64,000 nucleotides of DNA from Acidimicrobiia bacterium (GTDB lineage Bacteria > Actinomycetota > Acidimicrobiia > IMCC26256 > JAOSJL01), in assembly GCA_027494115.1 (NCBI GenBank), contig JAOSJL010000001.1, positions 248,001-312,000 on the forward strand. The letters run 5' to 3'. The notes below the pieces were generated by a model. That model was given only the letters and a program-made list of their open reading frames with translations, searched no databases and had not been told where the DNA came from. The translations under genes and the position numbers were made by a program. Shown piece after piece: positions 42,971-54,403 of this stretch. Within the stretch, counting starts at the first letter, position 1. Every line of letters begins with the position of its first letter.

Positions 42971-43984
42971 ATGAAGGTCGATTCCGCGCTGGTGGAGGGA
43001 CTCGGTGACGTCCCCGACAAGGCACGCGCCACGGAAGCGCTCGGCTACGACGGTCTGTTCACCTTCGAAGGACCCCATGATCCGTTCTTTCCGCTCGTGC
43101 TCGCCGCCGAGTACACCGAACGGATCGAGCTTTCGACCGCCATCGCCGTGGCCTTCGCCCGCAACCCCATGCTTCTCGCCAATATCGGTTTCGACCTTCA
43201 GAGCACATCGCAGGGACGATTCGTGCTCGGTCTGGGATCACAGATCCGTCCCCACATCCAAAAGCGTTTCTCGATGCCCTGGTCGAAGCCGGCGGCAAGG
43301 ATGCGGGAGATGGTGCTCGCCGTGCGTGCGATCTGGGACTGCTGGCAAGAAGGAGCCGATCTCGATTTCGAGGGCGAGTTCTACACGCACACGCTCATGA
43401 CGCCGTTCTTCAACCCCGGCCCGAACCCGTTCGGTCTCCCGCGGATCGCCGTGGCGGGCGTCGGACCCGCCATGACCCGGGTCGCCGGGGAAGTGGCCGA
43501 CACGTTCCTCGTACACCCGTTCACCACCGAGCGCTTCCTACGGGACCACACGATGCCTGCACTGGAAGAGGGTTTCGCGCGGGGCGGCCGCAGCCGGGAC
43601 GACTTCGAGATCTCCTGGCCGTTGTTCGTCGTGTCGGGTGACACCGAAGAGCAGCGTGCGGCTTCCGCTGTCGGTGCCCGCCGGCAGATGGCGTTCTACG
43701 GTTCGACGCCGGCCTACCGCCCCGTGCTCGAGGCCCACGGGTGGGGTGAACTCCAGACCGAGCTCAACGCCATGTCGAAGCAGGGCCAATGGGCGGAGAT
43801 GGGCGACCTGATCGACGACGAGATACTCGAGACCGTGGCGGTGGTCGGCACACCCGAAGATCTCCCGGCCCTCATCTGCGAGCGGTACGGCGACATCATC
43901 GATCGGATCGCGCTCCACGCCCCCGGAGGTGTCGACGACGAACGGTGGCGCGCGATCCTCGAGGACTTCCAGAAGCGAGGCTGA
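42971..43984 (+). CDS. LLM-class (luciferase-like, probably F420-dependent) oxidoreductase
   Basis: ALGYDGLFTFEGPHDPFFPLVLAAEYTERIELSTAIAVAFARNPMLLANIGFDLQSTSQGRFVLGLGSQIRPHIQKRFSMPWSKPAARMREMVLAVRAIW. Confidence 0.9.
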   Translation: MKVDSALVEGLGDVPDKARATEALGYDGLFTFEGPHDPFFPLVLAAEYTERIELSTAIAVAFARNPMLLANIGFDLQSTSQGRFVLGLGSQIRPHIQKRFSMPWSKPAARMREMVLAVRAIWDCWQEGADLDFEGEFYTHTLMTPFFNPGPNPFGLPRIAVAGVGPAMTRVAGEVADTFLVHPFTTERFLRDHTMPALEEGFARGGRSRDDFEISWPLFVVSGDTEEQRAASAVGARRQMAFYGSTPAYRPVLEAHGWGELQTELNAMSKQGQWAEMGDLIDDEILETVAVVGTPEDLPALICERYGDIIDRIALHAPGGVDDERWRAILEDFQKRG

Positions 43985-44004
43985 TTCCCGTTTCCTCGTC
44001 TCGG

Positions 44005-44027
44005 GCGGCGCAGGATACCCGCGCCGC
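44005..44027. repeat. REP-like palindrome, locus 2
   Basis: GCGGCGCAGG-ATA-CCCGCGCCGC with TTTCCTCGTCTCGGGC upstream and TAACCCTCGCCTCGGGC downstream; between convergent LLM and gatB 3' ends. Confidence 0.9.
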
Positions 44028-45493
44028 TAACCCTCGCCTCGGGCTTCGAGCCGTTCGTCCAGCAACCTGTTCAGCAGTTGGGGGTTGCCCTGACCCTTGG
44101 TCGCCTTCATCGCCTGGCCCATGAAGAAACCCCGGAGCTTCTTGCGGGTCTTGTCGTCACCCTCCCGGTAACGGGAGACCTCGTCGGGATTCTCCGTGAT
44201 CAATGCGTCGAGAACGGTCACCAGTTCACCCTCGTCGCTCACCTGGGCGAGGGAACGGTCCGCCACGATCCGCTCGGGTCGCTTTCCGTCGGTGAGCGCC
44301 TCGGCGAGCACGTCCTGGGCCAGATTGCGCGAGAGCGTGCCGTCGGCGACGAGCCCGACGAGTTCCGCCAGCCCGTCGGGGGCGAGGGGCAGCACCTCGG
44401 CGGAGAGGCCCGTCTCGTTCAGGTGCGCGAGCACATCGCCCGTCGACCAGTTGACGACATCGCGAGCTGAACCGCCTTCGAGTGCGGCGACCGCACGCTC
44501 CGCGTAGTCGGCCAACGCCGGGTTGCCCACCAGGACCTGCGCGTCGTGATCGGTGATGCCCCAGTCCTCCACGAGCCGTCGGTGTCGTGCCGCCGGGAGC
44601 TCGGGCATGGCCTCGCGAACCGCGTCGCGCATCCCCGCGTCGGGTGACACCGGAACCAGGTCGGGTTCCGGGAAGTAGCGATAGTCGAACGCTTCCTCCT
44701 TGGAACGCATGCCGTGCGTTCGGCCGTCGTCCTCGTCCCAGTGGCGCGTTTCCTGGACGATGCGTTCCCCCCGTTCCCACGCGTCGGATTGGCGCTGGAT
44801 CTCGAAGTCGATCGCCCGCGTGAGCGAGCGAAGCGAGTTCATGTTCTTGACCTCGACCTTGGTGCCGAGCTCCGACGATCCCTCGGGACGCACCGAGACG
44901 TTGGCATCGATGCGCATCGACCCTTCCTCCATCTTCACGTCGGAGACACCGATCGCCGTGAGCACCGCGCGGAGTTGCTCGGCGTACCCACGTGCCTGTT
45001 CCGCACTGCGGATGTCGGGGCGGCTGACGATCTCGAGTAGCGGTACGCCGGCCCGGTTGTAGTCGATGAGCGAATGGCGGGCGTCGTGGATCCGCCCTCC
45101 TCCCCCGACGTGGGTCGTCTTGCCGGTGTCTTCCTCGATGTGGGCGCGCTCCACCCCGATGCGGGCTCCGTCGACGTCCAGGTAGCCGTCGACACAGATC
45201 GGGTCCTCGTACTGACTGATCTGGAAGTCCTTGGGCATGTCGGGATAGAAGTAGTTCTTCCTCGCAAAGATCGACTCTTCGGGCACGGTGAAGTGCATCG
45301 CTTCACCCACCCGCAGCGCGTACTCGACGACCTTCTCGTTGAGGACTGGCAGTGATCCGGGGAGGCCGAGGCACACCGGGCACACGTTGGTGTTGGCCTC
45401 GGCGCCGAACTCGTTGGGGCAGCCGCAGAAGAGCTTGGTGGCCGTCGCCAGCTCGGCATGGACCTCGAGGCCGATGACGGGTTCGACGCTCAC
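44027..45493 (-). CDS. gatB: Aspartyl/glutamyl-tRNA(Asn/Gln) amidotransferase subunit B
   Basis: [78 protein letters not shown]. Confidence 0.97.
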   Translation of the reverse strand: MSVEPVIGLEVHAELATATKLFCGCPNEFGAEANTNVCPVCLGLPGSLPVLNEKVVEYALRVGEAMHFTVPEESIFARKNYFYPDMPKDFQISQYEDPICVDGYLDVDGARIGVERAHIEEDTGKTTHVGGGGRIHDARHSLIDYNRAGVPLLEIVSRPDIRSAEQARGYAEQLRAVLTAIGVSDVKMEEGSMRIDANVSVRPEGSSELGTKVEVKNMNSLRSLTRAIDFEIQRQSDAWERGERIVQETRHWDEDDGRTHGMRSKEEAFDYRYFPEPDLVPVSPDAGMRDAVREAMPELPAARHRRLVEDWGITDHDAQVLVGNPALADYAERAVAALEGGSARDVVNWSTGDVLAHLNETGLSAEVLPLAPDGLAELVGLVADGTLSRNLAQDVLAEALTDGKRPERIVADRSLAQVSDEGELVTVLDALITENPDEVSRYREGDDKTRKKLRGFFMGQAMKATKGQGNPQLLNRLLDERLEARGEG

Positions 45494-46935
45494 GAGCTCA
45501 CGCCTTCGAGCGCTGCCAACTCGATCGCCCGCGCGACTCGGAACATCACGGGCTCGCCCAGAGCGGGAGCGAGAACCTGGACGCCGATCGGCAATCCGGC
45601 TGCGTCGGTTCCGAACGGAACGTTCATCGCCGGGTGTCCCGAGAGATTCGACGGGACGGTGCACACGTCGCTGAGGTACATCGCGAGCGGATCGTCGACA
45701 CGCTCGCCGAGAGCAAAAGCGGTCGTGGGTGACGTGGGTGACAGCAGGACGTCGTGGTCGCGGTACACGTCGTCGAAGTCCCGGATCACCAGCGTTCTGA
45801 CCCGTTGGGCCGTCCCGTAGTACGCGTCGTAGTAGCCCGCGGAGAGAGCGTACGTCCCGAGCATGATCCGACGCTTGACCTCCGCACCGAAACCGGCCGC
45901 GCGCGTCGCAGCCATCATGGACTCGACGTCGTCACCGTCGACGCGCAACCCGTACCGCACGCCGTCGAAGCGCGCGAGGTTGCTGGACGCCTCGGCGGGC
46001 GCGAGGAGGTAGTAGGCCGACAGCGCCTCGGCCGCGCTCGGCACGGAGACCTCGTCGACGATCGCACCTGCAGCTTCCAGGGCTGTGGCGGCCGACGACG
46101 TCGCCTGCGCGACCTCGGGCTGGAGGCCGTCGACACCGGTCAGCTCCCGGACCAGTCCCACACGCAGTCCCTCCACGCCCTCGTCGAGCCGCGGAGTGAC
46201 GGCCGGAGCGTCTCCGTGGATGGACGTGCTGTCGGCCGGGTCGTGGCCGGCCACCACCTCGAGCCCGACCGCCGCGTCGCGAACGCTGCGGCCGAACGGC
46301 CCGATCTGGTCGAGGCTGCTGGCGAACGCCACGAGCCCGTAGCGCGACACGAGCCCGTAGGTGGGCTTCACCCCCACGACACCACAGAACGAGGCCGGCT
46401 GGCGGATGGACCCGCCCGTGTCGGACCCGAAGGAGAGTGGAACGAGATCGGCACCCACCGCCGCGGCGCTCCCCCCGCTCGATCCGCCCGGGACACGTGC
46501 GGGATCGTGCGGATTGTGGGTGGCCCCGAACGCCGAGTTCTCGGTGGAACTACCCATGGCGAACTCGTCGAGGTTGGTCTTGCCGACGATGACCGCGCCG
46601 GCGTCGACCAGACGACGCACGACCGTCGCGCTGTAAGGGGGCCGCCACCCGTCGAGGATCTTCGACCCGCAGGTGGTCGGGACACCCCGTGTGCAGAAGT
46701 TGTCCTTGAGCGCCACCGGAACGCCGGCCAGCGGGCCCGGATCGTCCCCGGCACGCACCATGGCGTCGACACGATCAGCGGCGGCGCGCGCCTCGTCAGC
46801 CATGACGCGCAGGAACGCGGCCAGGTCGGGGTTTCGGTCCTCGATGGCGCCGAGCGACTCCTCCACGACCTCCCGACCGCTGCGCGCTCCCGATCGAACC
46901 TCGGAAGCGAGCGCCTCCACACCGCCCGCGCTCAC
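45490..46935 (-). CDS. gatA: Amidotransferase subunit A
   Basis: [94 protein letters not shown]. Confidence 0.97.
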   Translation of the reverse strand: MSAGGVEALASEVRSGARSGREVVEESLGAIEDRNPDLAAFLRVMADEARAAADRVDAMVRAGDDPGPLAGVPVALKDNFCTRGVPTTCGSKILDGWRPPYSATVVRRLVDAGAVIVGKTNLDEFAMGSSTENSAFGATHNPHDPARVPGGSSGGSAAAVGADLVPLSFGSDTGGSIRQPASFCGVVGVKPTYGLVSRYGLVAFASSLDQIGPFGRSVRDAAVGLEVVAGHDPADSTSIHGDAPAVTPRLDEGVEGLRVGLVRELTGVDGLQPEVAQATSSAATALEAAGAIVDEVSVPSAAEALSAYYLLAPAEASSNLARFDGVRYGLRVDGDDVESMMAATRAAGFGAEVKRRIMLGTYALSAGYYDAYYGTAQRVRTLVIRDFDDVYRDHDVLLSPTSPTTAFALGERVDDPLAMYLSDVCTVPSNLSGHPAMNVPFGTDAAGLPIGVQVLAPALGEPVMFRVARAIELAALEGVSS

Positions 46936-47237
46936 TGCTCCTCCCCGAAAATCCGGGGAACCCGGATCCGGTCGTCCTCGGCCTCGGGAGCCTGCGCCAG
47001 GACTTCGCCCCGATCCAACGTCGGGCCGACCTGGTCGGGGCGCAGGACGTTCCGCAGGGGAAGGGGGTGCGTGCTCGGCGGAACGCCCTCGGTGGGAAGG
47101 GCCGAGACCCGCGCTGCGTGTTCGAGGATCACCGACAACTGCTCGGAGAACAGAGCCACCTCGTCATCGGTCAGAGCGAGCCGCGCCAGGCGGGCCACGT
47201 GCTCCACATCGTCACGGGTGATCCGCTCGCCGGTCAT
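46932..47237 (-). CDS. gatC: Amidotransferase subunit C
   Basis: [40 protein letters not shown]; overlaps gatA. Confidence 0.93.
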   Translation of the reverse strand: MTGERITRDDVEHVARLARLALTDDEVALFSEQLSVILEHAARVSALPTEGVPPSTHPLPLRNVLRPDQVGPTLDRGEVLAQAPEAEDDRIRVPRIFGEEQ

Positions 47238-47357
47238 GGCCCGGATCGTACCGGCGCGACCGGCGCACCCCGTATCCCGGCCGGTCGACGGCTGCCGAGC
47301 GCGTCAGCTGACGAAATGAGGCGCGTAAGATGTGGAGCCCGAGACCGCGGAGGCGCA

Positions 47358-47774
47358 GTGGCAACGTACCCGTTTCTGTCGGACGACTGGTTCGAGGCCG
47401 TCCACGAGGTCCTCGTCACCCACTCCGAGGTTTCGAACGCGTCGGGAACGACCGTCACCGATGTGGTGATGAACCTCACCGTCACCGAAACGCCGTTCGA
47501 CAACCCTCGCGAACTCCACGTGGGCTCACTCGAGGGAACCCCGCTGTGGGGCCGTGAGCACCACAGCGACGCCCACCTCACGATCACCGTCGACTACGTG
47601 ACAGCCAAAGAGGTCTTCGTGTCGGGCGACGCACAGGCCGCTCTGTCGGCGTTCATGGCCGGCAAGGTCACGGTGCAGGGCGACCTCACACGGCTGATGG
47701 CCCTGATGCAGAACGGCGACGGCGGTCCCTCGCCGGGTGGCCTCGCCGAAACCCTCCAGACGATCACGGAGTAG
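47358..47774 (+). CDS. SCP2-like sterol-binding domain protein
   Basis: AHLTITVDYVTAKEVFVSGDAQAALSAFMAGKVTVQGDLTRLMALMQ. Confidence 0.78.
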   Translation: MATYPFLSDDWFEAVHEVLVTHSEVSNASGTTVTDVVMNLTVTETPFDNPRELHVGSLEGTPLWGREHHSDAHLTITVDYVTAKEVFVSGDAQAALSAFMAGKVTVQGDLTRLMALMQNGDGGPSPGGLAETLQTITE

Positions 47775-47793
47775 CTCTCGTCGCTCTCCACGA

Positions 47794-49278
47794 TCAGGGG
47801 ACAGCGGCGGGGGAACGATCGGCTGAGCGCACGAATCCGGCCGCCGCGACCGCCACCGCCGCGACCGCTGCACCCACGAGGTAAGCACGCACGAACGAGC
47901 TCGGCTCGTCCCCGCCACCCTGCACCGTGGCCAGAACCTGGATCCCCGCCACGAGGCCCAGTTGGCCCACCATCTGCTGCGCCGCGCCCGCGATCCCCTG
48001 GCGGGACAAGTCGACGGAGTTGGCGACCGAGCTGATGAGGCTCGGCGACGAGATACCCAGGCCGAGGCCCGACGCCACGAGTCCGAGCACGACCAGCCAG
48101 ACCGAGCCGGCGGCGGCTCCGGCGGCGAAGACGACCATCGAGACACCGATGCACAGCGTCCCCGTGAGCGCGGCCGTCCGTTCACCGACGCGCACGGCCA
48201 CGTATCCGGCGGGCGGCGCTGACAGGCTGTAGGAGAGCGGCCGGCTCAACATGACCAGCCCGGTCAGTGACAGCGAGTAGCCGAACACCCCCTCCATCAA
48301 GAGTGGCGTGATGATGAACCCGCCCATGTACGCGAACTGGGTGGCGCTGAGGGCCACAAGTGGTGCCGTGAAGTTTCGGCGGGCGAAGAACTCGAGAGGG
48401 AGTATCGGATCAGCCGCCGTGGCTTCGACGTGCACGAAGCCCCAGGCGCAGATCGGCCCCAGCGCGAAGAGAGTGAGCGCGAGCGGCGAGGTCCAACCCT
48501 GTGCGGCGCCGACGTTGAGTGCCAGGAGCGGAGGGATGACGGTCGCTGCGAGTAGCAGCGCGCCGCGCACGTCGATGGACACGTCGTCGCGGCGCGGGGT
48601 CTCGTGGAGCACGATCGACGAGATCAACCAGGCGATCGCCACCAGGGGCAACTGCGCCAGGAACAGCACACGCCAACCGACGGCCTCGACGAGTGGACCC
48701 CCGACGACTATCCCGATCACCGGTGCGCCGGCACCGACGAGAGCCCACCAGCCCATGGCTCTCACACGGTCGGCGGGTCCGAACGCGTGCATGATCAGCG
48801 CCATCGACGCCGGCCCGGTGGCCGCGCCCTCGAAACCACCGATGATCCGAAGCACGATCAGAGCCCCCGCACTCCACGCGAAGGCGGTGAGCCCGGTGAA
48901 GATCGCGAACAGGCCGAGGCCGATCAGGTAGACGCGACGGTGACCCGACCGGTCGCCGAGACGGCCCATCAGAGGCATCCCGAGTGCGTGAGCGAGGAAC
49001 GGCCCGGTCACCACCCAGGTGAGGGTCGTTTCGCTTGCTCCGAGGTCGTCGGCGATCTCCGGGATCGCGACGGCCAGGACGGTGATCGTGAAGCCCGTAG
49101 CGAAGACGCCGGTGAGCACCGAACACAGGACCCACCAGCGGTAGCGGTCGCTCCCCGCCACTCGTCGCCGCGCCCGCTCCCGCCAGAGAACGGGCCATGC
49201 GACACCGGGGACCTCTTCGGTACCCGGGAATTCGCCGAGCAGGGGTGCGCCCTCGGGCGCACCCCGCTCACGGCTCAT
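47794..49278 (-). CDS. MFS transporter (DHA2-like)
   Basis: VLTGVFATGFTITVLAVAIPEIADDLGASETTLTWVVTGPFLAHALGMPLMGRLGDRSGHRRVYLIGLGLFAIFT. Confidence 0.9.
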   Translation of the reverse strand: MSRERGAPEGAPLLGEFPGTEEVPGVAWPVLWRERARRRVAGSDRYRWWVLCSVLTGVFATGFTITVLAVAIPEIADDLGASETTLTWVVTGPFLAHALGMPLMGRLGDRSGHRRVYLIGLGLFAIFTGLTAFAWSAGALIVLRIIGGFEGAATGPASMALIMHAFGPADRVRAMGWWALVGAGAPVIGIVVGGPLVEAVGWRVLFLAQLPLVAIAWLISSIVLHETPRRDDVSIDVRGALLLAATVIPPLLALNVGAAQGWTSPLALTLFALGPICAWGFVHVEATAADPILPLEFFARRNFTAPLVALSATQFAYMGGFIITPLLMEGVFGYSLSLTGLVMLSRPLSYSLSAPPAGYVAVRVGERTAALTGTLCIGVSMVVFAAGAAAGSVWLVVLGLVASGLGLGISSPSLISSVANSVDLSRQGIAGAAQQMVGQLGLVAGIQVLATVQGGGDEPSSFVRAYLVGAAVAAVAVAAAGFVRSADRSPAAVP

Positions 49279-51359
49279 TCGAGACCTGCGGTCTCCGATC
49301 CACCGATGTAGGCGAGCATCCGACTGTCGACGTAGCCGGACCACAACGTGGAGAGAGAGCCGAACTTGTCGGAGACGTCTCCCTCACGATCGACGCGGCC
49401 GCTCTCGTACGAGCCGACCGCAGCCACCGGTTCGACATCCCCGGCGCGAAGCGAGGTCACCGCGCCGGCGAGTTGCTCCTCGGCGAGGTCGAGCGCCGAG
49501 ATCAGCGCACGTTCGTTGTCCACCCCGACGACGTTGAGCCCATCGTCGAGCTGCGCGCCGAGTGAGTAGAACTGTGCCAGCAGGGAGCTGCTGAGCGTGT
49601 AGACGCGGAGGGCACCACCGAGCTTCGCGTACGCCGACGTGTCGGCGTCGGTGAAGTACTCGTCGAGTCCCCCGATGAGGTTCAACCCGGAGGTCGCGAG
49701 CGCGTAGTCGACGAAGTTCTCCGCGAAGGTGGCACGGACGGCGTCGGCGTTCACACCGGCCGCCGCCGCCTCCTCGCTGATGACCACCGTGTCGAAGGCG
49801 TTGAGGTTCGCCTCGGCCGCACGACGGAAGAAGTCGGCGATCGCCGTGAGGTCGACGTCCTCGTCGATCGACTCGCCTCCGAGACCGCGGCTGAACTCGA
49901 GCTGGTCGTCGGCGCTCTCGATGAGCACGTCGTTGAACTCGAAGTAGACGGCGGCCAACAGCAGATCCCTGAGAGCCTCTTCCGAGGTCTCGACAGGTCG
50001 TGTGAGCAGGTCGTCGCCGATGAAGCAGAGACTCAGCGCGTCGACGGCGTTCGTGTAGGCGGCGATGAGCCCCGACGCGTCACTCACGGTCTCGGGTGAC
50101 ACCGTGCCCAGGCTGTCGACGAGCGCGTCGACCTCCGTGCAGACAGCGGAACGACTGTCGAGATCCGCTTGCCACTCGTCGGGCCCGAGCTCCCAGCCTG
50201 TCCCGACAGCGACCGCCGCCGCCGAGAGAGCGGCCGCCTCGAGGGCCGAAGAATACGCGCCGGCCTGAAGGCCCTGATCGGAGAGGTCCTGTGCCGTGAC
50301 GGCGGCTGCGTCGGCCTCGTCGACGAAGCCCGAATCGAATGCGAACTGCTGACCCTCGGGAGTCAGCGCGCCGACCGCGTTGATCGACTCCTGATACCGG
50401 CCGATCCACTTCTGTACCGTGGCCTCGATGCGGTCGTTGGCCTCGGAGTCGAGGTCGGTGTCGGACGTGTCCTCGAAACGCGGAAGTGTTTCGCCGGTGA
50501 ACTCCTCGTAGGCCTCGTACACGTCGGCCACTTCCTTCACCTCGATGCCGGAACGGCGACCGAGGTCGATCACGTCGACGTTCTCGCCCGTGGCGAGATC
50601 GGCGGAGGTGCCCTGGCCCGCGGGGATCAGCATCGTGACGTCGCTACTCGAGCCGCTCTCGCCACCGGTGCGGACGGCCGCGTCGATGACCCCGAGCGAC
50701 TCCTCGTCGCTCGTCTCCTCGGTGGTCTCGGTCGTCTCGTCGGGGTCCGCTCCGACGCTGGAGGCCTTCCCCTCGCTGACCGCCACCGCGCCGTCGACCT
50801 TCTGCGGGATCCCACCGACGGGTCCGATCGTGCCGTCGGGGTTGATCGTGCCGGTCATGACGACGTTCGGGTTCAGCTCGTCACCACGGAAGGCCGCGAT
50901 CGTTCCGACCGTGAGCGCGCCACCGGCGCTCGGCCCGTCGATCTTGCCCTTGACGTCGTAAGTGACCTCACGCCCGGTGATCTGCCCACCGGTGATGATC
51001 GTGCTGACGGTTGCGGCCTCCCAGCCTGCCGCACGCCACTGGTCACCCGTGCCGGCGACCTCGTCCTCGGTGAAACCGACGCGGAACTCCTCGCCGTCGA
51101 CATCGTTGACGCGGATCCGTACGGGGTTGGCGCCACCGCCGTAGGTCCCGTCCCCGAATTCCTGGAAGAAGAGCGCGTTCAGCTCGACGGTGCCGTCACC
51201 GCCGCCACCGTTTTCGCCGCTCGTCGTCGAACCGTCGCCGCTGCTGTCGCCACCGCCGCCGCAGGCGGCGCCCAGAAGTGCGAGTGCCAGCAGAACCGCC
51301 AGCAGTCGGAACCCTCGTGTGGTGGTTGTGCGCCCCGTCATCGTCGCTCCCTTGACCAT
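49275..51359 (-). CDS. Secreted lipoprotein with Lon-type (S16) protease domain and long C-terminal helical region (start may be 51341)
   Basis: Lipobox LLALALLGAAC; DGPSAGGALTVGTIAAF and VVMTGTINPDGTIGPVGGIPQKVDGAV match Lon Ser-Lys dyad motifs. Confidence 0.82.
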   Translation of the reverse strand: MVKGATMTGRTTTTRGFRLLAVLLALALLGAACGGGGDSSGDGSTTSGENGGGGDGTVELNALFFQEFGDGTYGGGANPVRIRVNDVDGEEFRVGFTEDEVAGTGDQWRAAGWEAATVSTIITGGQITGREVTYDVKGKIDGPSAGGALTVGTIAAFRGDELNPNVVMTGTINPDGTIGPVGGIPQKVDGAVAVSEGKASSVGADPDETTETTEETSDEESLGVIDAAVRTGGESGSSSDVTMLIPAGQGTSADLATGENVDVIDLGRRSGIEVKEVADVYEAYEEFTGETLPRFEDTSDTDLDSEANDRIEATVQKWIGRYQESINAVGALTPEGQQFAFDSGFVDEADAAAVTAQDLSDQGLQAGAYSSALEAAALSAAAVAVGTGWELGPDEWQADLDSRSAVCTEVDALVDSLGTVSPETVSDASGLIAAYTNAVDALSLCFIGDDLLTRPVETSEEALRDLLLAAVYFEFNDVLIESADDQLEFSRGLGGESIDEDVDLTAIADFFRRAAEANLNAFDTVVISEEAAAAGVNADAVRATFAENFVDYALATSGLNLIGGLDEYFTDADTSAYAKLGGALRVYTLSSSLLAQFYSLGAQLDDGLNVVGVDNERALISALDLAEEQLAGAVTSLRAGDVEPVAAVGSYESGRVDREGDVSDKFGSLSTLWSGYVDSRMLAYIGGSETAGLE

Positions 51360-51526
51360 CGGTCGACCTACATCGCCGGACCGGCGGCTCGGGCCGGTTC
51401 CTGAGGATGACGCACGTTAGCGGTATTGCGCAGTGAAAGCACCGATCGGCCAAGCCGTCGTCGCTGCGGGGCCGACCTCGCGAGATGGACGCCTCGAGGT
51501 GGACCCAAGGATTCCCGTCGACCGGC

Positions 51527-53738
51527 CTACTCGAAGCGGGTGGCCACCACGTCCACGAGGCGGCGTCCGGCGTCGACCGGCGAGGTCGCGCTGCGCTCGA
51601 GCGTGATACCCGCACCCAGGAGAAAGGCCCCACCCAGTGCCAGCCACATCCAGGTCGGAACACCGGCTGCCGCGCCGAGGGACTCGTAGACAGTGACAGC
51701 GATGAGGAGTCCCGTCCCGATGAAAAGCGGAGCGGCGAGGCGACGCCAACCGCCGACAGCGACAGCGACGACGCCGACAGCCCCCGCAACAACTGCGTGC
51801 CAACCCGCTCCCCCGGAGATCCGCTCGATACACGCGCTCGCTCCGAGCAGGGCGAGGGCCGGGCCGTACGCGACCCACGAGGACGGAATCGCGGTCGTCG
51901 GCTGATCGTCACTCGTGTACTCGCCCACGATCTCGTCGACCCGCGCGTGACGCGCCCACGCGCCGGCGATCAGGAGCTGCAGGGCGACCGGAGCCGCGTA
52001 CGCCTCCGTACTCATCACTGCCGCGGCGTCGAGCACGGTCCACAAACCGATCGTCGCCACGACGCCTCCGGCGTGGGCAACCGGCACCCAGTGGAAGAAG
52101 ACGCCGGTGCCGACGACGAGCCCTCCGGCGATGATGGTCGCAACACCGAAGGCGGTCTGATCGCCGCTCGTGAGAACGAGCCCGGTGGTGAGAACAGCCA
52201 CCGCCGCCGCGAAGAAGGAGGACCTCCACTCGCGGGGCACGAGGACTGCCAGAGCAGCCCAGACGGCCGCTGACGACGCCAGGGCGAGCCCGAGAGTGGT
52301 CGAGTCCAGCCCCACCACGTCTCCGACGCCTGTCGACGCTCCCACAACGAACACGCCTGCTGCGATCGACGACGTGATGCGCATCCACGTCCGCGTCGCG
52401 GTCTCGGCCGCCACCGCGGCGGCCAGCACCGCGGCGAGCGACCCGATGGATGTCCGCGCCCCGGCAGCCGGCCAGGCAACGACGAGCGCAAAACTCGAGG
52501 CGGCCAGCACACCCAGTCCCGCCCGCGCCCGTCCGATGAGCAGTGTCGCCGCAGCGACGCCGAGTGAGGCGAAGGCGACGGCCACGGGATCTCCGCTGGC
52601 GGACGCGACGGCACCGAACGCACAGATCCCCGCCGCGACACCGAAGACCACTCTGAGATCCTTCAGGACCCTCGGGCGAGCGACCATCCATCCGACGGCC
52701 AACAGCCCGAACGCGAGGCCGAGAGTGGTGTCGGGGAAGACCGGCTCCCACAACTCGTCCGGGAACGCCACGAGGAGCGTGATGGCTCCCGCTGCCAGAA
52801 CACCGATACCGGCGGCAACCTCGGCAGCGACGGCAGCGACGGCCATCGGCCGCGCGAAGAGCGGATCATCGGCAGCCAGAAGTGCCACGACCTCGATGAC
52901 CACGAACGCGCCCGCGAGCAGAACAAGTGTCGTATCGCCGTCCGGGCGCCGCCGCGGCAAGGCCGGCGATCAGCGGCACCGAAATCCCGGCGAGGGCGAG
53001 CCACGCCCAGCGCCCGTCGGCACGGCGGCGCGCCGCCCGCAGCAATGTCGCACCGACCACGGGGCCTGTGGCTGCAAGGGCGATCGACTCCCCGACCGTC
53101 AGAGGGCCGCGCGCACCCACGTCGGCGGCGTAGGGGATTGCGACGGCGATCGCGGGAGCGACGCCGGCCACGATCGCCCAGACGTCGCCGATCTCGGGGC
53201 GGCGCGCCGGAAGTGACCCCGACACGATGCCGATCAGCGACCAGACCAGCGCGACCGCGGCGAGCGCCAGCGGTGCCGGAACGGGGCTCAGGCCGCCCAG
53301 ACCGGTGGCGGCCACGATGACGGACGCCACCGCGACCCACCGCAGCACGACGGAGCCCGACCACGCAGCGAGAGCTCCGTAGAAGACGCCCCCCGCCACG
53401 CCGAGGATGAGTGCCATGGCGGCCCAGCCGAACCCGATCTTGGTGTCCGTGGCGGCGGCGGCGACGGGGGCGAGAAACGCTCCGAGGTGGAACAGAACCG
53501 ACCCCGTAGCGGGAATCCGGTGCCGGAGTCGGCGACCGGCTATGAGGAAGGCGCCCGAGAGGCCCGCGACGATCGCAAGCTTGACCTCGTCGGGAAGAGT
53601 GTCCCAGCGCACCGCCACGAAGAGCGTGGCGGCCGCAACGAGGAGAAACGCTCCTGTCCCCGAGATCCAGACAGCGGCGCTCCGTCGCGTCTGATCGTTG
53701 CCGATATTGCTGTCGATGGTGTTCGTGTTGGTGTCCAT
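51527..53738 (-). CDS. Large polytopic membrane protein of unknown function, frameshift near 52950
   Basis: ORFs 52866..53774 and 51527..52960 both consist of serial hydrophobic helices in abutting frames; MDTNTNTIDSNIGNDQTRRSAAVWISGTGAFLLVAAATLFVAVRW. Confidence 0.7.
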
Positions 53739-53844
53739 GCACCGATCGTGAGCGACCGGTACGCCCGGCACCATCCGTGCTCGCCCTCAACGGCTCCTGG
53801 GGTCACCCCAGGGGTGTCCCGGGGGTTGCGCGGCCCGGGTTCGG

Positions 53845-54069
53845 TCAGCGGTGCAGTGCGGACCGTTCTCCGGCGGTGAGGTCGATCGCCCGGCGATCCT
53901 CGAACAGTGCGTCGAAGTCGCGAACGGAGGCGAGGGAACGGCGCCAGGCCAGGGCCTCACGATTCCAGGCCAGGGCCGGACCGGAACGGCTCGGGCGTCC
54001 GTAGCCGTTCCCCGGGCGGGACACGGGAGGCGCCTTGGTGGCGCCCTGCGAGAACCGTCGAACGATCAT
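53845..54069 (-). CDS. Small hypothetical protein (74 aa)
   Basis: MIVRRFSQGATKAPPVSRPGNGYGRPSRSGPALAWNREALAWRRSLASVRDFDALFEDRRAIDLTAGERSALHR*; no recognised family. Confidence 0.3.
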   Translation of the reverse strand: MIVRRFSQGATKAPPVSRPGNGYGRPSRSGPALAWNREALAWRRSLASVRDFDALFEDRRAIDLTAGERSALHR

Positions 54070-54342
54070 GACTGCGACCCTGGCATTCCGACCCCTTGTG
54101 ACCACTTTCTGCGATATCTGCCGTCTGGCCCGCTCGCCCCCCATGTCGGCTATGTGCCGTAGGACGAATGACCAAGCGGCGTGTTTCGAGCACGCACAGA
54201 AGAACATTGGCCTGTGGAGAGGTCAACCCCATGGACGCATAGCTAGATCGGGCTATGACCTCTCACACGCGGGCTCCACGACTCCCCCGTCCACAAGGCC
54301 TCGCGTTCGTCACTGTGCGCGCGCGGGCGGTCCTGAGACTCT

Positions 54343-54403
54343 CAAAAAAAGAAAATCGTGGCTCTCCGTGGGCCGCCGGTCAAAAGCCCACGAGAGGGAC
54401 GAT
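54343..54403 (-). terminator. Intrinsic terminator downstream of the PASTA kinase
   Basis: Minus strand hairpin ATCGT-[gg]-CTCTc-CGTGGGC / GCCCACG-AGAG-[gg]-ACGAT (about 16 bp, 12-nt loop) followed by TTTTCTTTTTTT. Confidence 0.85.

Noticed and set aside
54230-54330. Possible tRNA in the AT-richer intergenic region
   Set aside because: No T-loop GGTTCGANTCC consensus or acceptor pairing could be found.
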